A DNA stretch of 64,000 bases, from contig JASXTE010000008.1 of the NCBI GenBank assembly GCA_030280995.1, positions 22,619,693-22,683,692 on the forward strand, written 5' to 3'. Below, in pieces: positions 21,568-33,157 of this stretch; positions within the stretch are counted from its first letter, which is position 1; each line of letters starts with the position of its first letter. Position numbers and translations under genes: made by a program. The stretch is from Hemileia vastatrix. Taxonomy: Eukaryota > Basidiomycota > Pucciniomycetes > Pucciniales > Zaghouaniaceae. The notes beneath the pieces are model-generated. The model searched no databases and was not told where the DNA came from. It was given only the letters and a program-made list of their open reading frames with translations.

Positions 21568-22914
21568 TGTAGAGGATTCTGAGATACTAAGAAGTAGAAA
21601 CCATGCAAGATGGGTTGGTTCTTCTTTTCAATTTCTAAAAAGAAGCACCTGCAACTCTAATTTTGAAAATAGCACAATAATTTGTAACACTAATATCTGA
21701 ATTGATAGTTTATGAGTTGAGAGATAAGTTAAAAGATAAGGAAAAAAAACAAGTATTAATATCTGGATATTTCTATTCTTAATAAGCGCTAGTATCCACA
21801 GATACTCCCTCTTGAAGCACTCTCTTTGAATATGCCTTATTATAGCAATAAAATAACTCTAATAATAGTTTATCCTACTGAATCTATATTTTCCCTCTGT
21901 GTTGCACTTTTTCACTATACTATATGAAATACACACACAGACGCACAAACTCTAAAACACTCAGAATATCTCCAATATGCTTTTTAACACTTAATTTCAG
22001 AAAAATCCAATCTCTTACTGTTATTATAGTAATCACAAAATAAAATATTGCCATATAACACAATATATTTTAAAAGTATATAATTTGAGGCTCTAATATT
22101 TTTAATCTAATGATTGATTTAAATAATAATTTTTCGTACCTAACTACTACTCTCCCTTCCCATTAGATAGCCTTTCCTTATATTTTTCAGCACTACAGAC
22201 ACAGTTCCCTAGTGGATCACCAGTGCTGTTTCTAGTCCCACATTAGTAAAACAATAACTAATCCATTTGTAAATTAAATACACAGCTTGTAACAAGTACA
22301 GCGCCTAATCATACCCTATGCTTAATAAACCTAGTATTAAATTGTTTTACTCATGTTCCACTTGCACACTTTTGACTGTACCTTGCATTGTTTCAGCGCT
22401 ACTTCCCACATTGGCACCTTTCAGCGCTGATACTTGTCTCTTTGACTCTTGGGTAGTTTTATGATTGAGTTCCCATCCTCATCACTTCATTACTAAGTTC
22501 ATAGCTCTGAAAATTCACTTAACTATTTAGCCTTTGAAACCTACATTACCTATTTCAGTAAGTTACCATACTAGCCATGGTGCAGTATACTATGTACTTG
22601 AGGCCTTCATTGAGCCATAATTCCTTCCTTAATGCATAACACACAATTATTGGAAAATAAAAATCCATAATGCTCAGCGCTTTCACTCCTAAGTTGATAA
22701 CACATAATTCCTTTGTGCGGAACATCTCACTTAAAAATCCAAGCGCACAGACCCTAAATCCTTTTCCCCGCTTCTCTTTCACTTTGTTCTTTTAAAACCA
22801 TAATCACATATTTATAATAGCACTATCTACTGCTCTATTATTCCTCTTTGTTCTTCCTGAACTACATAAGCTGATTGGTCCAAAAGATAAGTTACCTGTG
22901 ATGCGCGTACCACA
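21568..22914 (-). repeat. E 3' LTR (1347 bp)
   Basis: On the plus strand it starts TGTAGAGGATTCTGAG and ends GCGTACCACA. It is clearly homologous along its whole length to 31385-32731 with no net length change. By eye the first 280 bp differ at roughly one position in 12, so insertion is old. Confidence 0.85.
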
Positions 22915-22924
22915 TCCTCCCTCT
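22915..22924 (-). promoter_or_regulatory. E polypurine tract
   Basis: TCCTCCCTCT (minus strand AGAGGGAGGA) directly follows the LTR, matching the B and D tracts in all but the first two bases. Confidence 0.8.
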
Positions 22925-22947
22925 ACTTGTGACTGTCCCCAGGAGCC

Positions 22948-22955
22948 TATAAATA
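22948..22955 (+). promoter_or_regulatory. TATA box for the first E antisense gene
   Basis: GCCTATAAATACC stands just inside the 3' LTR, pointing away from it into the 3' region and toward the plus-strand reading frame near 23100-23312. The same GCCTATAAATA motif recurs at 23781. Confidence 0.5.
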
Positions 22956-23171
22956 CCTTGCGTCTAGCAGCATTTCCATCCTCTATCTTCCAACTTCTTC
23001 TTCATTTTCAATAAATCATCATCATTATCATCCTTCTTCTTCTTCTACATATTAATTTCCTCTTATATTCTTATATTCTTTTTTACTCATAACTTATGAA
23101 TTATAAATTCAGTAAACTCTACCATTAATACCAAGAACAACGCCAATTTTGTTAAGGCTATTCAAAAGTTT

Positions 23172-23312
23172 GTGCACATGCAGCCCCCTGCTGCTCCTCC
23201 CATGAGGCCAGTCACTACGCTGATGGGTAGGACAAGATGCACCTGCTTCATCAAAAATGACATAACCCCCTGCTATTTTTCAAAAGCCTGCTGTGGCAAC
23301 ATTTATTGTAAT
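23172..23312 (+). pseudogene. First E antisense gene: Cys-rich exon
   Basis: The plus-strand frame is open from about 23100 (NSTINTKNNANFVKAIQKF) through MQPPAAPPMRP to RCTCFIKNDITPCYF and KACCGNIYC. This is six to seven cysteines in about 25 residues, reminiscent of but not matching the Zn2Cys6 spacing. The frame runs into a perfect GTAAGT donor at 23313, so the exon probably ends at 23312; no partner exon was identified. It is driven by the TATA box at 22948 and placed beside the 3' LTR, opposite to pol. The true start codon is unclear, because the first in-frame ATG is at 23178. I infer a small zinc-binding accessory protein. Confidence 0.4.
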
Positions 23313-23340
23313 GTAAGTTTTCCTTCATTTTTCTTCCTTT

Positions 23341-23826
23341 CTTTTCATCTTATCATTACTAACTTCTGTTTCCCTTTATATATATATATATATATTCTCA
23401 TCTTAAGTTCTTTGTGAGAGTTCTTTGAATACAAGATGAGTTTCCAAAAAACAACAAAATCATCCTTCTTCCAAACTTTCCAGCACACCCTTTTACTAAG
23501 TGCTTCTGAAAGATAAAACAAAAAAAAAAAAAAAAAAAAAACTTAAGATCAGCGCTACTGCCTATAGCATCAAATACATCCTCTGTGTCATATACACATG
23601 AGTTCCCTTGAAATTCTCAGATCTTTGCCATATGAATTTACCATGACTGTGACAGATTCCACTTTTCCCTTGGGTCCCTTTTTCTATGAATAAAATCCTT
23701 CACATCCTCCTGAGAGACCATTCAGTGCTCAAGTCAGATAATGTGCAACTAATGTCTTCTCTATAATGCTATTCTTAGCCTATAAATAGCCCATCTAATA
23801 TTGGACATTTCCATCATTTTAGTATC
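23341..23826 (+). other. Spacer between the two E antisense genes
   Basis: Contains a T/A-alternating run near 23377-23396, an A21 tract at 23521-23541 and a second GCCTATAAATAGCCC TATA box at 23779-23793, 34 bp before ATG 23827. Confidence 0.5.
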
Positions 23827-24640
23827 ATGACTCAATACCATACCATTCCCAGAGATCAAGCATGCTCTTTCTTCAAATGTTGCAATTTTAATTTCACCTT
23901 TTCTAGATCTCAGTGGTATGCCTCCTTTAGACCTGCCTGCAATTATTGTTTCAGATATCATAAGACTTGTAACACCTCACTAAATTAAAATAGTCCTCAT
24001 CCTACTTGCTACATTAGTTTCCCACCTTGTTCCACCAGTAGTGCTCCTATAATAACCACTACTAGTCCTACCAGTGTTAGTTCTTCTCCCATTACTGATG
24101 TAGCTTATGAATCATCATCATTTCCCACTTTTTTCAGGCGCAATATATCCATTCAGCATAGCACTGCACCTTCTTCTGCCCCAAGCTCCAATACTTCTAT
24201 GCATTCAGGCTCTTCTACAGCTGCTCCAGACACAGCTACTGTCTCCTCCCTGTCAGCGCGCCCCCATAACTTATTAGAAAGTAAGTTCCTTTCATTATAC
24301 TTATGCCTCCAGTACCTACTGACTCCTGATCTAACTTGTAGGATTCAGCAAATACATCTCCCTGGGATGGGTTCCTATTCCACTACTTTTCTTACATTCC
24401 ATGTGAATTTCTACCAGACTTTGTCTTATATACCGCACTATGTCTCTATCCTATAATCACACACCAGCCTTTTCTGACACTGAGCTCAAAGCTTGCTATT
24501 ACCATATAGAAATGATAGGTCAGCTAATGAATGAGATTAGTTCTTTGACTATTCTTGGATTCCCCACCAATTATCTTTTCTTCTTCATGCCTGAAGAATG
24601 GAAAGGATATCCTAATATCTTAAACAACAAAACTGAATGA
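23827..24640 (+). pseudogene. Second E antisense gene: zinc-cluster protein, two exons
   Basis: ATG 23827 opens MTQYHTIPRDQACSFFKCC, then PACNYCFRYHKTC. The second half keeps C-x2-C-x6-C; the first half has three cysteines in altered spacing. One TAA (23986, a CAA-to-TAA type change) interrupts an otherwise open Ser/Thr-rich frame that continues in phase to ARPHNLLE at 24280. There a GTAAGT donor begins a 61-nt intron (24281-24341) with GATCTAACTTGTAG at its end. Downstream, 24440-24640 encodes a helical tail (FSDTELKACYYHIEMIGQLM ... FFMPEEWKG). The frame between acceptor and tail is broken. Architecture (cluster, Ser-rich linker, intron, helical tail) equals D2's gene at 35237-37570. It lies antisense to E integrase. 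Confidence 0.55.
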
Positions 24641-25315
24641 TCCACTAGCCCTTTCCCTATTACTCTCTTTTTCCAATATCTCTGTACATAGTCTCCATCT
24701 TTTCTAAGCCTTTAAATAAACATCTTAGACACAGTGCTATTCCTTTACACCTGTCTTCAATATTAGTTGTCTTTTAAATTTTAGAGTGCCTAACTTTGCT
24801 CCCTCTACTTTCTTTAAAAGAGTATAGACCTTGTAAAAAAATCATAAAATAAACTTTAAACATTAAAAATTTTACCACCTTCACTGCAATACAAAAATAC
24901 ATGATGTAAATAAGTTATTGAAATTTAGAGTGCCCCATCTATAAATTGTTATTCCACTCATGGTTGATTAACCCATTGGTTAAATTTCCAGTGACTTTTG
25001 CGTTTACATGGTACAAATCTCCTTCAATCCATTTACCTATTTTGTCATGTCTCCTTGAATGATGATAATATAATATTCCATTTTCTTTATGCCCTCATCT
25101 GAGCGCTTATTCCAGTTGCCTATTCAGCCATAGTCTTCCTAACTTCCAGTTAGCGCCCTCTACCTGTCACAAATGGGTAAAAGCCTCCTTTGAGTCCTCT
25201 TAGAAAAATAAACCTTAAACATAACTTGTTAGTTTAACCTCTTCCCTGAGGAAACATAAAAAAATCATTAAAAAAAATTGATAGTTTATACTCTTCCAGG
25301 AGTTTATTCTGGTAG
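24641..25315. other. E region between the convergent gene ends
   Basis: No coding frame is seen. This is where plus-strand antisense transcripts and minus-strand gag-pol transcripts would converge, so overlapping 3' ends are likely. Confidence 0.4.
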
Positions 25316-27093
25316 TTTTCCCTCATTCTGGAGGCTATTCTATACTACTGGAGCACCCCTTGGGCAGAATCTTTTGATCTGATCTGCTGCTACATGCCGC
25401 TTCCATTCAGCACCATGCAATTCCTCCAGTAAACAAGACCCTCCAGTTATTTTCTTCCTTATCTTATAAGGACCATACCATATATCAGCAACCATTTTCC
25501 CCATTGGCTTTCAAGACTTCTATTATAGACCAAAACCAAATCTCCTGGTCTCAATGGCTTCCTCAATTTATGTGCTAAATGCTCATCCCAATATTTAACT
25601 GACTTGTCCTAGATCTGCATCATTCTATCATATGCCTTCTCCACAAACTCATCTTTTCTTTCAAGTTGCACTAACCTTGTTAAAATTAAATCTTCAGTCA
25701 AGCACACTTGATCCCAACTTCATCCTAGAAAAGATCCAGACTCTAGATCAATAGGTAGTACTGCTCTTTGACCAAACATAATTTCATAAGGTGAAAACCC
25801 AGTGGTCCTTTTAACCAAAATTCTATCTGCAAACAAAACTAATGGCAAGTAGTTCTTCCACTTCACGCCGTTATTTCCACATAACTTAAACAACACATCT
25901 TTTATAGCTTGATGCCCTCTTTCTACCATTCCTTCTGCTTCAGGATAATATGGTGTTGAAACTCATAGCTTAGCACCTATACCTTTGACCACATCTTAAA
26001 ATTCTCCAGCCAATTCAGCACCTCCATCCACGGTTACCATTTTCATTACCCCATACCTATAAATCCATTCTCTCTTTAATAATTTGGCTACGTTACTTGA
26101 CTTAAGGCTTACCAATGGCACTGCTTTAACCCATCCCAATTGATCATCCCTGGCTACTATTAAGTCATTAAATTGCCCTTTTTTTATATGAACTGTGTCT
26201 AAATTGATCCTACCAAAAACAGTATCTTTGCCCATCTCTCTACCTTTATCTTTTGGCTTTCTGTAACTCCTACGCTGATATTCCAAACAAGTTTTAACCC
26301 AATATCTTACCTCTTTCTTCATATTAGGCCACCATAATCTTTCCCTGACTCTGCAATACGTCTCATCTTGACCTCTATGACCTAAATTCTCATGCAACTC
26401 TCTGAGTATTTTCTCCTTCCTTTCCCTAGTTTGAATGACTAACTGAGGAAACAAAGACTGATTCCTCCATAACTTCCCATCTTTAATATAATAGCTTTTA
26501 GCACACCTCTTTATATTGCGCCAAACCTTTTCATCACAAAAATCTGGTCGGCTACTACCTTCAAGATATAACCTTAACAATTTTGCTTCCTCATCAGCAG
26601 GTGCCTCATCTTCAGAATACTCCCTATTCTCTGGATGAGTATTATTATCTTGACTTCCCCTTGAGTCTTCTTTGTCATCTGATTCCTTCACTGTCTTGTC
26701 CAGTGCACTCCTTGTTGCTACATTAACTTCAGCATTCCCTAAACCCAGTTGAAGACTACCTTTGCTACAAAAATCTTTTGTGTCATAACCATCTAGTTTA
26801 TCGTCTTTGCGGATGCTTCTATTAAATCCTTCATAACAATAGTCCATCCCGCTTACCCATCTTTTATCTTCTTTTAATTCCTTGTCTTTCGAGTCTTCTT
26901 CACACAATGGCCTTCTGGATAACAAATCCGGCATTGTGAAAGACTTCCCTGGCTTATGCACTAAGTCAAAAGAAAATAAATTAATCTGCGCAACCCACCT
27001 AGTCATAGGCGCATCTGGTAAACTCAGGCTACTAATCATTTGCACCAATGATAGCACATAGACCTGCAACTCAAAATGTTGTCCCCAAAGCAT
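25316..27093 (-). pseudogene. E RNase H tail and integrase
   Basis: The frame 27093-25996 starts in RNase H (SLSLPDAPMTRWVAQINLFSF, DLVHKPGKSFTMPDLLSRRP). It passes an acidic linker and reaches an HHCC zinc domain, LHENLGHRG ... CLEYQRRS. The last Cys is Tyr here; D2 has CEECQ. The integrase core shows Asp in INLDTVHIKKG and VTVDGGAELAGEF. After a stop at 25995 it continues to the Glu helix (EGMVERGHQAIKDVLFKLCG, 25929) and SPYEIMFGQRAVLP. The GPY domain is KMVADIWYGPYKI near 25470. The protein joins cDNA to chromosomal DNA. Catalytic D, D and E positions are recognisable, but the frame has at least three stops and a zinc ligand is lost, so it is inactive. Confidence 0.85.
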
Positions 27094-28755
27094 CCACTGT
27101 AGATTCTTAAGAATTTTTGCTACTCCACATAACTCCAGCTTAGACTAAGAGTAGCTAGACTCCACTTTAGTAAAAGTCTTAGATTCATAAAGGACAGGCC
27201 TTTCATTACCTTCCTCATCCTCCTGCATCAAAGCTACGCCTACTGAAGACACACTAGAATCCACTGCCAGAGTAATTTTCCCAGTACCTGGTCCATATTC
27301 CAATCTTTTCAAAATGATATCTTTTCTTAAAATCCTTCTTAATAACTCAAATGATTCTTTGCATTCCTTGGTCTAATCCCATACAACATATTTCCTTGAT
27401 AAGCGCCTTAAAGATGAAGACAACAAAGCAAAATCTCAAATAAACATTCTTACATATGTAAAAATGCCTAAACACCCTCTAACTTCTGTAGTATTTCTTG
27501 GTCTCAGCCATGTAAGCACCTTATTCTTCTTCTTTTCAGCAATGATCCTTCCTTCCTTGAATACCACATGTCCCACAATATCTAGCGCTGGAACACAAGA
27601 AGCAAACTTGGATCCAGAGATTGTTAATCCTACCTCCTCTATCCTAAATAGCACTCTCTCCAGGGTAATCACACATTCCCAAAAAAGCCTTATAATATAC
27701 AGATTCTCCTGTAACACTTCCCCATCATAGTCACTGGCTTGTCCTTTTATACCGTCATCATCAATGAAAATTTCCAAATTCTCTGGAATTTTGTCCTGAA
27801 GTATCCACATCATCTGCGCTTGGTATACCGCTACAGAATTTGTTTTGCCTTGCGGTAACCTTGTCAACCTAAAACATCCCATTGGTGTTTCAAATTCAGT
27901 CATGGGCCTGGATGATTTGTCTAATTCACACACATCATATCCTCCCATGATATCACCTAATCTATAACATGCACTACCCGCAAAAGAATTCACAAGCTCT
28001 TCTGGAATTAGTGGCATTTCTGCGTCCTTTAACATAACCTTGTTCATCTCCCTAAGGTCATGAACAACCCTCAATTTACCACAGTGCTTAACAACACAAA
28101 ACACTGGACTTGAATAACTAGACATAGACTGTTCATACAAGCCAGACCTTAGCCTTTCCCTAATTAATTCCAAATACTCTTGTCTTATAGCTGCTGGTAT
28201 TGGAAAATCCTTATTCTGCCACAGCGCATAAGGTATAACTGGAACAATATAAGGTTTACTATAAGAGTTTTTCAACAAACCTCTTTCCTCTTCAGAAAAC
28301 GCAATAGTCTTCTCCCTAAGAACCATAAAATGTAGCAACAACTTCTTATCTTCCTGTGATAACTAATCCTCTGGTCCAAAATTAATCATCTGAAGCCTCT
28401 CTATTGTGGCTCTACTAGTAGGCATAAATTTGTTCGGAATCTTTGTTAAAGGAGTATCATAAGGATTCCTAGACAGCGCCGGCCTCTGAAAAGGAAGATT
28501 TGAATCTGGAATTAGTACATTTACTGGTTTGACCTTGACAGCTACTGGTTTATACTTTGATGAAAAAAAGATCTTGCTGCTTCCTTCATTACTTAAAATT
28601 AAACCCTTTCTAATATAACTACAGGTTGTACCTAAATCCGGTTTTTGTCTTTTATTTTTAATATAAGTATAACAAAATCCATAATTAAAGAAATCAAAAG
28701 GCCTAGGTATAATAAATTCTACTGTAGTATTGCCAAGACACCTATGAAGTACCAC
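27094..28755 (-). pseudogene. E reverse transcriptase and RNase H start
   Basis: The N-terminal extension 28755-28363 ends RNPYDTPLTKIPNKF ... INFGPED, then stop. The frame 28341-27436 carries AFSEEERGLLKNSYSKPY, LRVVHDLREMNKV (about residue 75), GDIMGGYDVCELD, METPMGCFRLTRLPQG-like FETPMGCFRLTRLPQ, and the catalytic box IFIDDDGIKG near residue 190. LERVLFRIEEVGLTISGSKF follows. After stop 27436 come KECKESFELLRRIL and RNase H LAVDSSVSSVGVALMQEDEEGN, then a TAG in SYS-stop-SKLELC where B1 has SRYSQPKLELC, a CAG-to-TAG change. The FIDD box replaces the usual YxDD of Ty3. This is the best-preserved RT in the window. Confidence 0.88.
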
Positions 28756-28804
28756 TTTACGTATCCCCTCTTGTTGGACTGACTGGTCACTATCCAGGTT
28801 CCTC

Positions 28805-29581
28805 TCATCCTGGGAGATAGTTAAACCTAAAATGCCAGCCCCTAATGAAAATGTTGGTGCCTTCCTGGAAGTTTCCCCATCTTATCCTCTGAGACCTCCT
28901 CATAAATCTCTCTTTCTTTCTCTGATCTTGCACTCCAGAGTACTTAGTTTCCCAGCCATCATCCTTAGGCACTACTAAGACTGCTGTCATTGGAATACCA
29001 TCATCACTCATAATCCTTATTCTAATAGTCTTATTCAAACAATAATTAATAGTTGTAGAATAATCCATTAAGAATGGTGTGCCTAAAACTAGTTTAAATA
29101 CATCCATTGGAACATAAAAATGAATATCTCTTCTTGCTTTCTCAACTCTAGTGCGTACATACTCTGCTACACCTATAATAGGCAACCTACCTCCATCAAT
29201 TCCTGGGACAGTTCCTTCACTGTCCCTTACAGGAAGACCTAGCTCCAAAGCATCATCCGCTGAAACCACATTGATTTGTGAAGCTGTATCCACTAATGCT
29301 CTAATCTGCTTACCATTTACAGTAATTTTCAAATACTCTAAGGGACCTGCATGATGTGGCACCCTAGGCAATCCAACAACTGGATGAAATGACTGCTCTC
29401 CTTCATCAAATTCAGTGCAATTAGCAATACTTTTCTTCCTGCACTTATCCACAATTCCATTCACTACATCTGGCACTACTGCTTTCAGCATCCCCAATGG
29501 AACTGAAACCGGAGTTTTTAAATATTGCGCAACTAAATCCTCAGCTGCCTTAGAAAAATTGCAGTGAACTGGGTGCTGCAT
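28805..29581 (-). pseudogene. E aspartic protease region
   Basis: A 258-residue minus frame. The retropepsin core begins VNGKQIRALVDTASQINVVS near residue 95, followed by a GIDGGRLPIIGVAEY flap region and KLVLGTPFLMDYSTTINY, the conserved end of these proteases. The active-site triplet is DTA instead of DTG/DSG (B2 has DSG, C has DSG), a single-base change expected to inactivate it. The protease would cleave the Gag-Pol polyprotein in the particle. The C-terminal basic segment (RKKERFMRRSQRIRW) leads into the PR-RT linker. Confidence 0.82.
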
Positions 29582-29698
29582 TTTCCATTTAGGTTGTGTT
29601 GTCTTTACACCAGCTTTTACTCTTCCAGGTGGGATCTTTGGAGTATTATGTCTTTCTCCTGGAATTCCTTCAGCAGGTACTGCCCTTTGCTGTACTAC

Positions 29699-31082
29699 CT
29701 ATGGCTCTTCCATTGTCACAGGTTTTTCCTCTACCTGATGTTCCACAAAATACCCACCAGGTTCCATACCATCCATTTCAAAATCTTCCACAGGTGCAGG
29801 TGTATTTTCTCTGGTAGTATACCCTACTTCCTCCATATCCTCGGGATTCACATACCTAGCACCAGCTCTTCTTGGCCTACTAATTGTTGGTGGGGCCATT
29901 TTCTTGTGCTTCTCTGAAAATATCTCCAAATGTGCTGCAGTAAGTGGCACTGCGACCGCTCTTTCTTTCACTCTAAAATCCAACACTGTTCAACTTCAAA
30001 ATTGACTGATTTTGCATCCTTTCCTTTCTCTTTAGCTTTAGGCTCCTTACCCTTGCTCAACTTTCCCTCCATAGACTTCTTATTAATATAATTGATTACC
30101 ATGGCATGCATCCCTTGATGCTTTTCTTTAACAAGCTTAGTGCCATTTTCCAACATAAGCGTAGTTCCATCTTTGTAAACTACCCTCTCCTCTTTATCCT
30201 TTTGAAGTGCATTACACCTCATCCTATTATGCCCTTCTTTATTACAATAGTAAAATACCATAGTAGCAAAGTGCAATGGTTGGGAAGGACTCTTGAGCCT
30301 AAACATCTCCTTTGCTTTTGCTGCTTCAATTGTTTTCTTCTCCAATTTGTTAGTCCTAGCCATAACAGATTCTGGCTGCTCTTTATTTAAAACTTTAGCT
30401 TTAGGAGACAACACCTGAGGAAAGTATTGAACATCAGATGCAACGTCGTCCACTTCCTTGTTATACAAAGCAACTCTAACTGCGCAACACTCAAATTGAC
30501 GCAAATTAATTTCAGCTTCCACTTCTGTCTCAACTTCCTCCAATACAGGGTACTTATAATTACTGTCCCTCTTCTTGACTAACTTTCCTTTGTTATCCAA
30601 GCGCCTCTTCACCCAGTGTTCCACTTCTGGCGCTAATGCTTCACAAAACCAAGGTAAAGATGCATTATTATAATTAAAATCTTCATTACTGACTAAATAC
30701 TTGACCATTCAATCAAACTTCTCCCTGAAACTTTTAAATCCTCAGGGTCTCAAACACCCCCTCCAGATTTGGCCTTCTTCACCAAGACATCTAGGTCCTT
30801 AATTGTGTACCTTGTTTCCTCAGTTATCTTTGGCCATCTCTTAAGCATCTGTTACTTTAGCGCTGACCAATCATGCTCTTTGTGACCCTTTAGATCCTCC
30901 AAATTTTCCTTGCATTCATTTGACACAAAGAACAATACTTGGTGTACCATATCATATTTGGTCACTTCATGAACTTCAGCTGCCTGTTCAAGCCTATGTA
31001 AGAACTTCTTGGTATTAATTACCACAAAACGCAAGCTTTCATCTTTACACCTAATAAGTGTAGATACCCTCTGTGGCAACAA
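29699..31082 (-). pseudogene. E gag
   Basis: Three minus-strand pieces. 31082-30852 is capsid-like (MLPQRVSTLIRCKDESLRFV ... YDMVHQVLFFVSNECKENLED). 30708-29968 has KYLVSNEDFNYNNAS, charged coiled regions, then a zinc knuckle FYYCNKEGHNRMRC whose first cysteine is Phe. 29986-29699 has ERAVAVPLTAAHLEIFSEKH and MDGMEPGGYFVEHQVEEKPV. It corresponds in order to B2 gag (60408-62350), including the DGTTLMLENGTKLV/FPDGS-like motif after the knuckle. Stops separate the pieces. Confidence 0.78.
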
Positions 31083-31384
31083 TGCTGTTGTATTGGGCGA
31101 TTTAACCCTCTACTGAAATACCCTAGATGTAGTTGCAGTATGTTCCATCTTTGAAAATCAAAACAGAATCCTCACAAAAAAACACACACTTTATATTTTA
31201 TTCTGACTATATCCACAATACAGCCCTATTCTATCCTCTGATAATGGCTATTGATCCACTTTTTGTAGACCCTATGACTCTTCCACTGAAGCACCGGCTT
31301 TATTATGCCCTCTTGATGAAACCCTAAAAACCAAAAAATCCAATCAAAACACTAGTTACAATTATGCCACTGTTGTAAACCAAT
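31083..31384. other. E leader between gag and 5' LTR
   Basis: Untranslated leader on the minus strand. Next to the LTR the minus strand reads ATTGGTTTACAACAGTGGCA, which should be the primer-binding site, but I cannot assign it to a tRNA. Confidence 0.45.
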
Positions 31385-32731
31385 TGTAGAGGGTTCTAAG
31401 TACTAAGAAGTAGACAAAATGTAAGATGGGTTGGTTCTTCTTTTCAATTTCTAAAATGAAGATCCTGCCTCTCTAATTTTGAGACAGTGCAATAATGTGT
31501 AACACTAATATCTGACTTGATAGTTTATGAGATGAGAGATAAGTTAAAAGATAAAGAAAAAAAACAAATATTACTATCTGGATATTTCTATTCTTAATAA
31601 GCGCTAGTATCCACAGCTACTCCCTCTTGAAGTGCTCTCTTCGAATATGACTTATTATAGCAATTAAATAACTCCAATAATAGTTTATCCTACTGAATCT
31701 ATATATTCCCTCCGTCTTGAGCTTTTAACTATACTATATGAAATACACACACAGAGTCAAGAGCTCTAAAAGACTCAGAATATCTCCAATATGCTTTTTA
31801 ACACTTAATTGCTAAAAAATCCAATCTCTTACTGTTATTAGAGTAATCACAAAATAAAATATTGCTATATATCACAATATATTTCAAAATTATATAATAT
31901 GAGGCTCCAATATTTGCAATCTAAAGATTGATTTAAATAATAATTTTTCTTACCTAACTACTACTCTCACTTCCTATTAGATAGTCTTTCCTTATTTTTT
32001 TTTTCAGCGCTACAGACACAGTTCCCTAGTAAATCTCCAGTGCTGTTTCTAGTCCCACATTAGTAAAACAATAACTAATCCATTTGTAAACTAAATACAC
32101 CACTTGTAACAAGTACAGGGCCTAATAATACCCTATGCTTACTAAACCTAGTATTAACTTGTTTCACTCATGTTCCACAAGAGGGCTAATGACTGTACCT
32201 TGCATTGTTTCAGCACTACTTCCCACATTGGCACCTTTCAGCGCTGATCCTTGTCTTTTCAACTCTTGGGTAGTTTTAGGATTGAGTCTCCATCCTCATC
32301 ACTTCATTACTAAGTTCATAGTTCTGACAGTCCACTTAACTATTTAGCCTCTGAAACTTACATTAACTGTTTCAGTAAGTTACCACACTAGCCATGATGC
32401 AGTATACTATGTACTTTAGGCATTCATTGAGCCATAATTCCTTCCTTAATTCATAACACACAATTATTGGAAAATAAAAATCCATAATGCTCAGCACTTT
32501 CACTCATAAGTTGATAGCACATAATTCCTTTGTGTGGCACATCTCACTGAAAAATCCAAGCGCACAGACCCTAAATCTTTTTCCACACTTCTCTTTCCCT
32601 TCGTTCTTTTAAAACCATAATTACATATTTATAATAAGGCTATCTACTGCGCTATGATTCCCCTTTGTTCTTCCTGAGCTACACAAGCTGATTGGTCCAA
32701 AAGATAAGTTACCTGCGATGCACGTACCACA
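31385..32731 (-). repeat. E 5' LTR (1347 bp)
   Basis: Plus-strand TGTAGAGGGTTCTAAG to CACGTACCACA, the same length as the 3' LTR at 21568. Confidence 0.85.
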
Positions 32732-32735
32732 TCTC

Positions 32736-33157
32736 TCCAAGGTAATTTATGCCTCTTCATTTTTATCTGGGAAATACTCACAGTAGTTCAGGCCATATTT
32801 TCTAATGCTTTATTTGACAGAAACCCATTTTCTAATATACAATAGGGAAAAATTTGAAGATAGACTCTTTATGTTATTTGGTGACCCTAATGAAAGCAAT
32901 AAAATGGAAACTTAATAAGATTTCCTTTGCATGAAAAATAATGGTAAAGCTTATGAGCATATCCCAAATTTTAGGGCTCTACAAACTCAAGTAGGTTGGA
33001 ATGATGCAGCCCCAAAGTATAATTTCAAAAAGTTAATTCCTTTAAAGATACTTGACCAACTGAATTTTCATGGTCAAAATATGACAACTTTATGGGATCT
33101 AATGGATAGGACCCTCAAACTTGATGCTGTTCACCAAGGCCATCTTCAACAAAGTGT
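32736..33157 (+). pseudogene. C gag, second segment
   Basis: This resumes C gag after E: KVIYASSFLSGKYSQ, FEDRLFMLFGDPNES, then PNFRALQTQVGWNDAAPKYNFKK, ILDQLNFHGQNMTTLWDLMDRTLKLD. This is the classic Ty3-type retrotransposon gag domain, interrupted by TAG/TAA stops. It breaks at HLQQSV (33157), where D2 is inserted, and continues at 41650. Confidence 0.85.

Larger units (their letters stand above)
21568..32731 (-). mobile_element. E: near full-length Ty3/gypsy-like element (11.2 kb)
   Basis: Flanked by two LTRs of exactly equal length (1347 bp). Gag, protease, RT, RNase H and integrase read on the minus strand from 31082 to about 25320. The PPT sits beside the left LTR, so that is the 3' LTR. 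The 3' region (22925-25300) carries antisense genes on the plus strand. It splits C gag: NKDC at 21567 and KVIYASSFLSG at 32740. No convincing target duplication is visible (ATTGC and TCTCT). It is the best-preserved internal region in the window, but still has several stops. Confidence 0.85.

Noticed and set aside
23521..23541. A21 tract as a possible retroposed poly(A) tail
   Set aside because: There is no target duplication or upstream cDNA-like gene; it sits within the E antisense region and may be simple slippage.
29151..30390. Several plus-strand frames opposite E gag and protease
   Set aside because: They mirror well-supported minus-strand gag/protease and have no family features; unlike the 3' antisense genes they lack TATA boxes, introns and copies.
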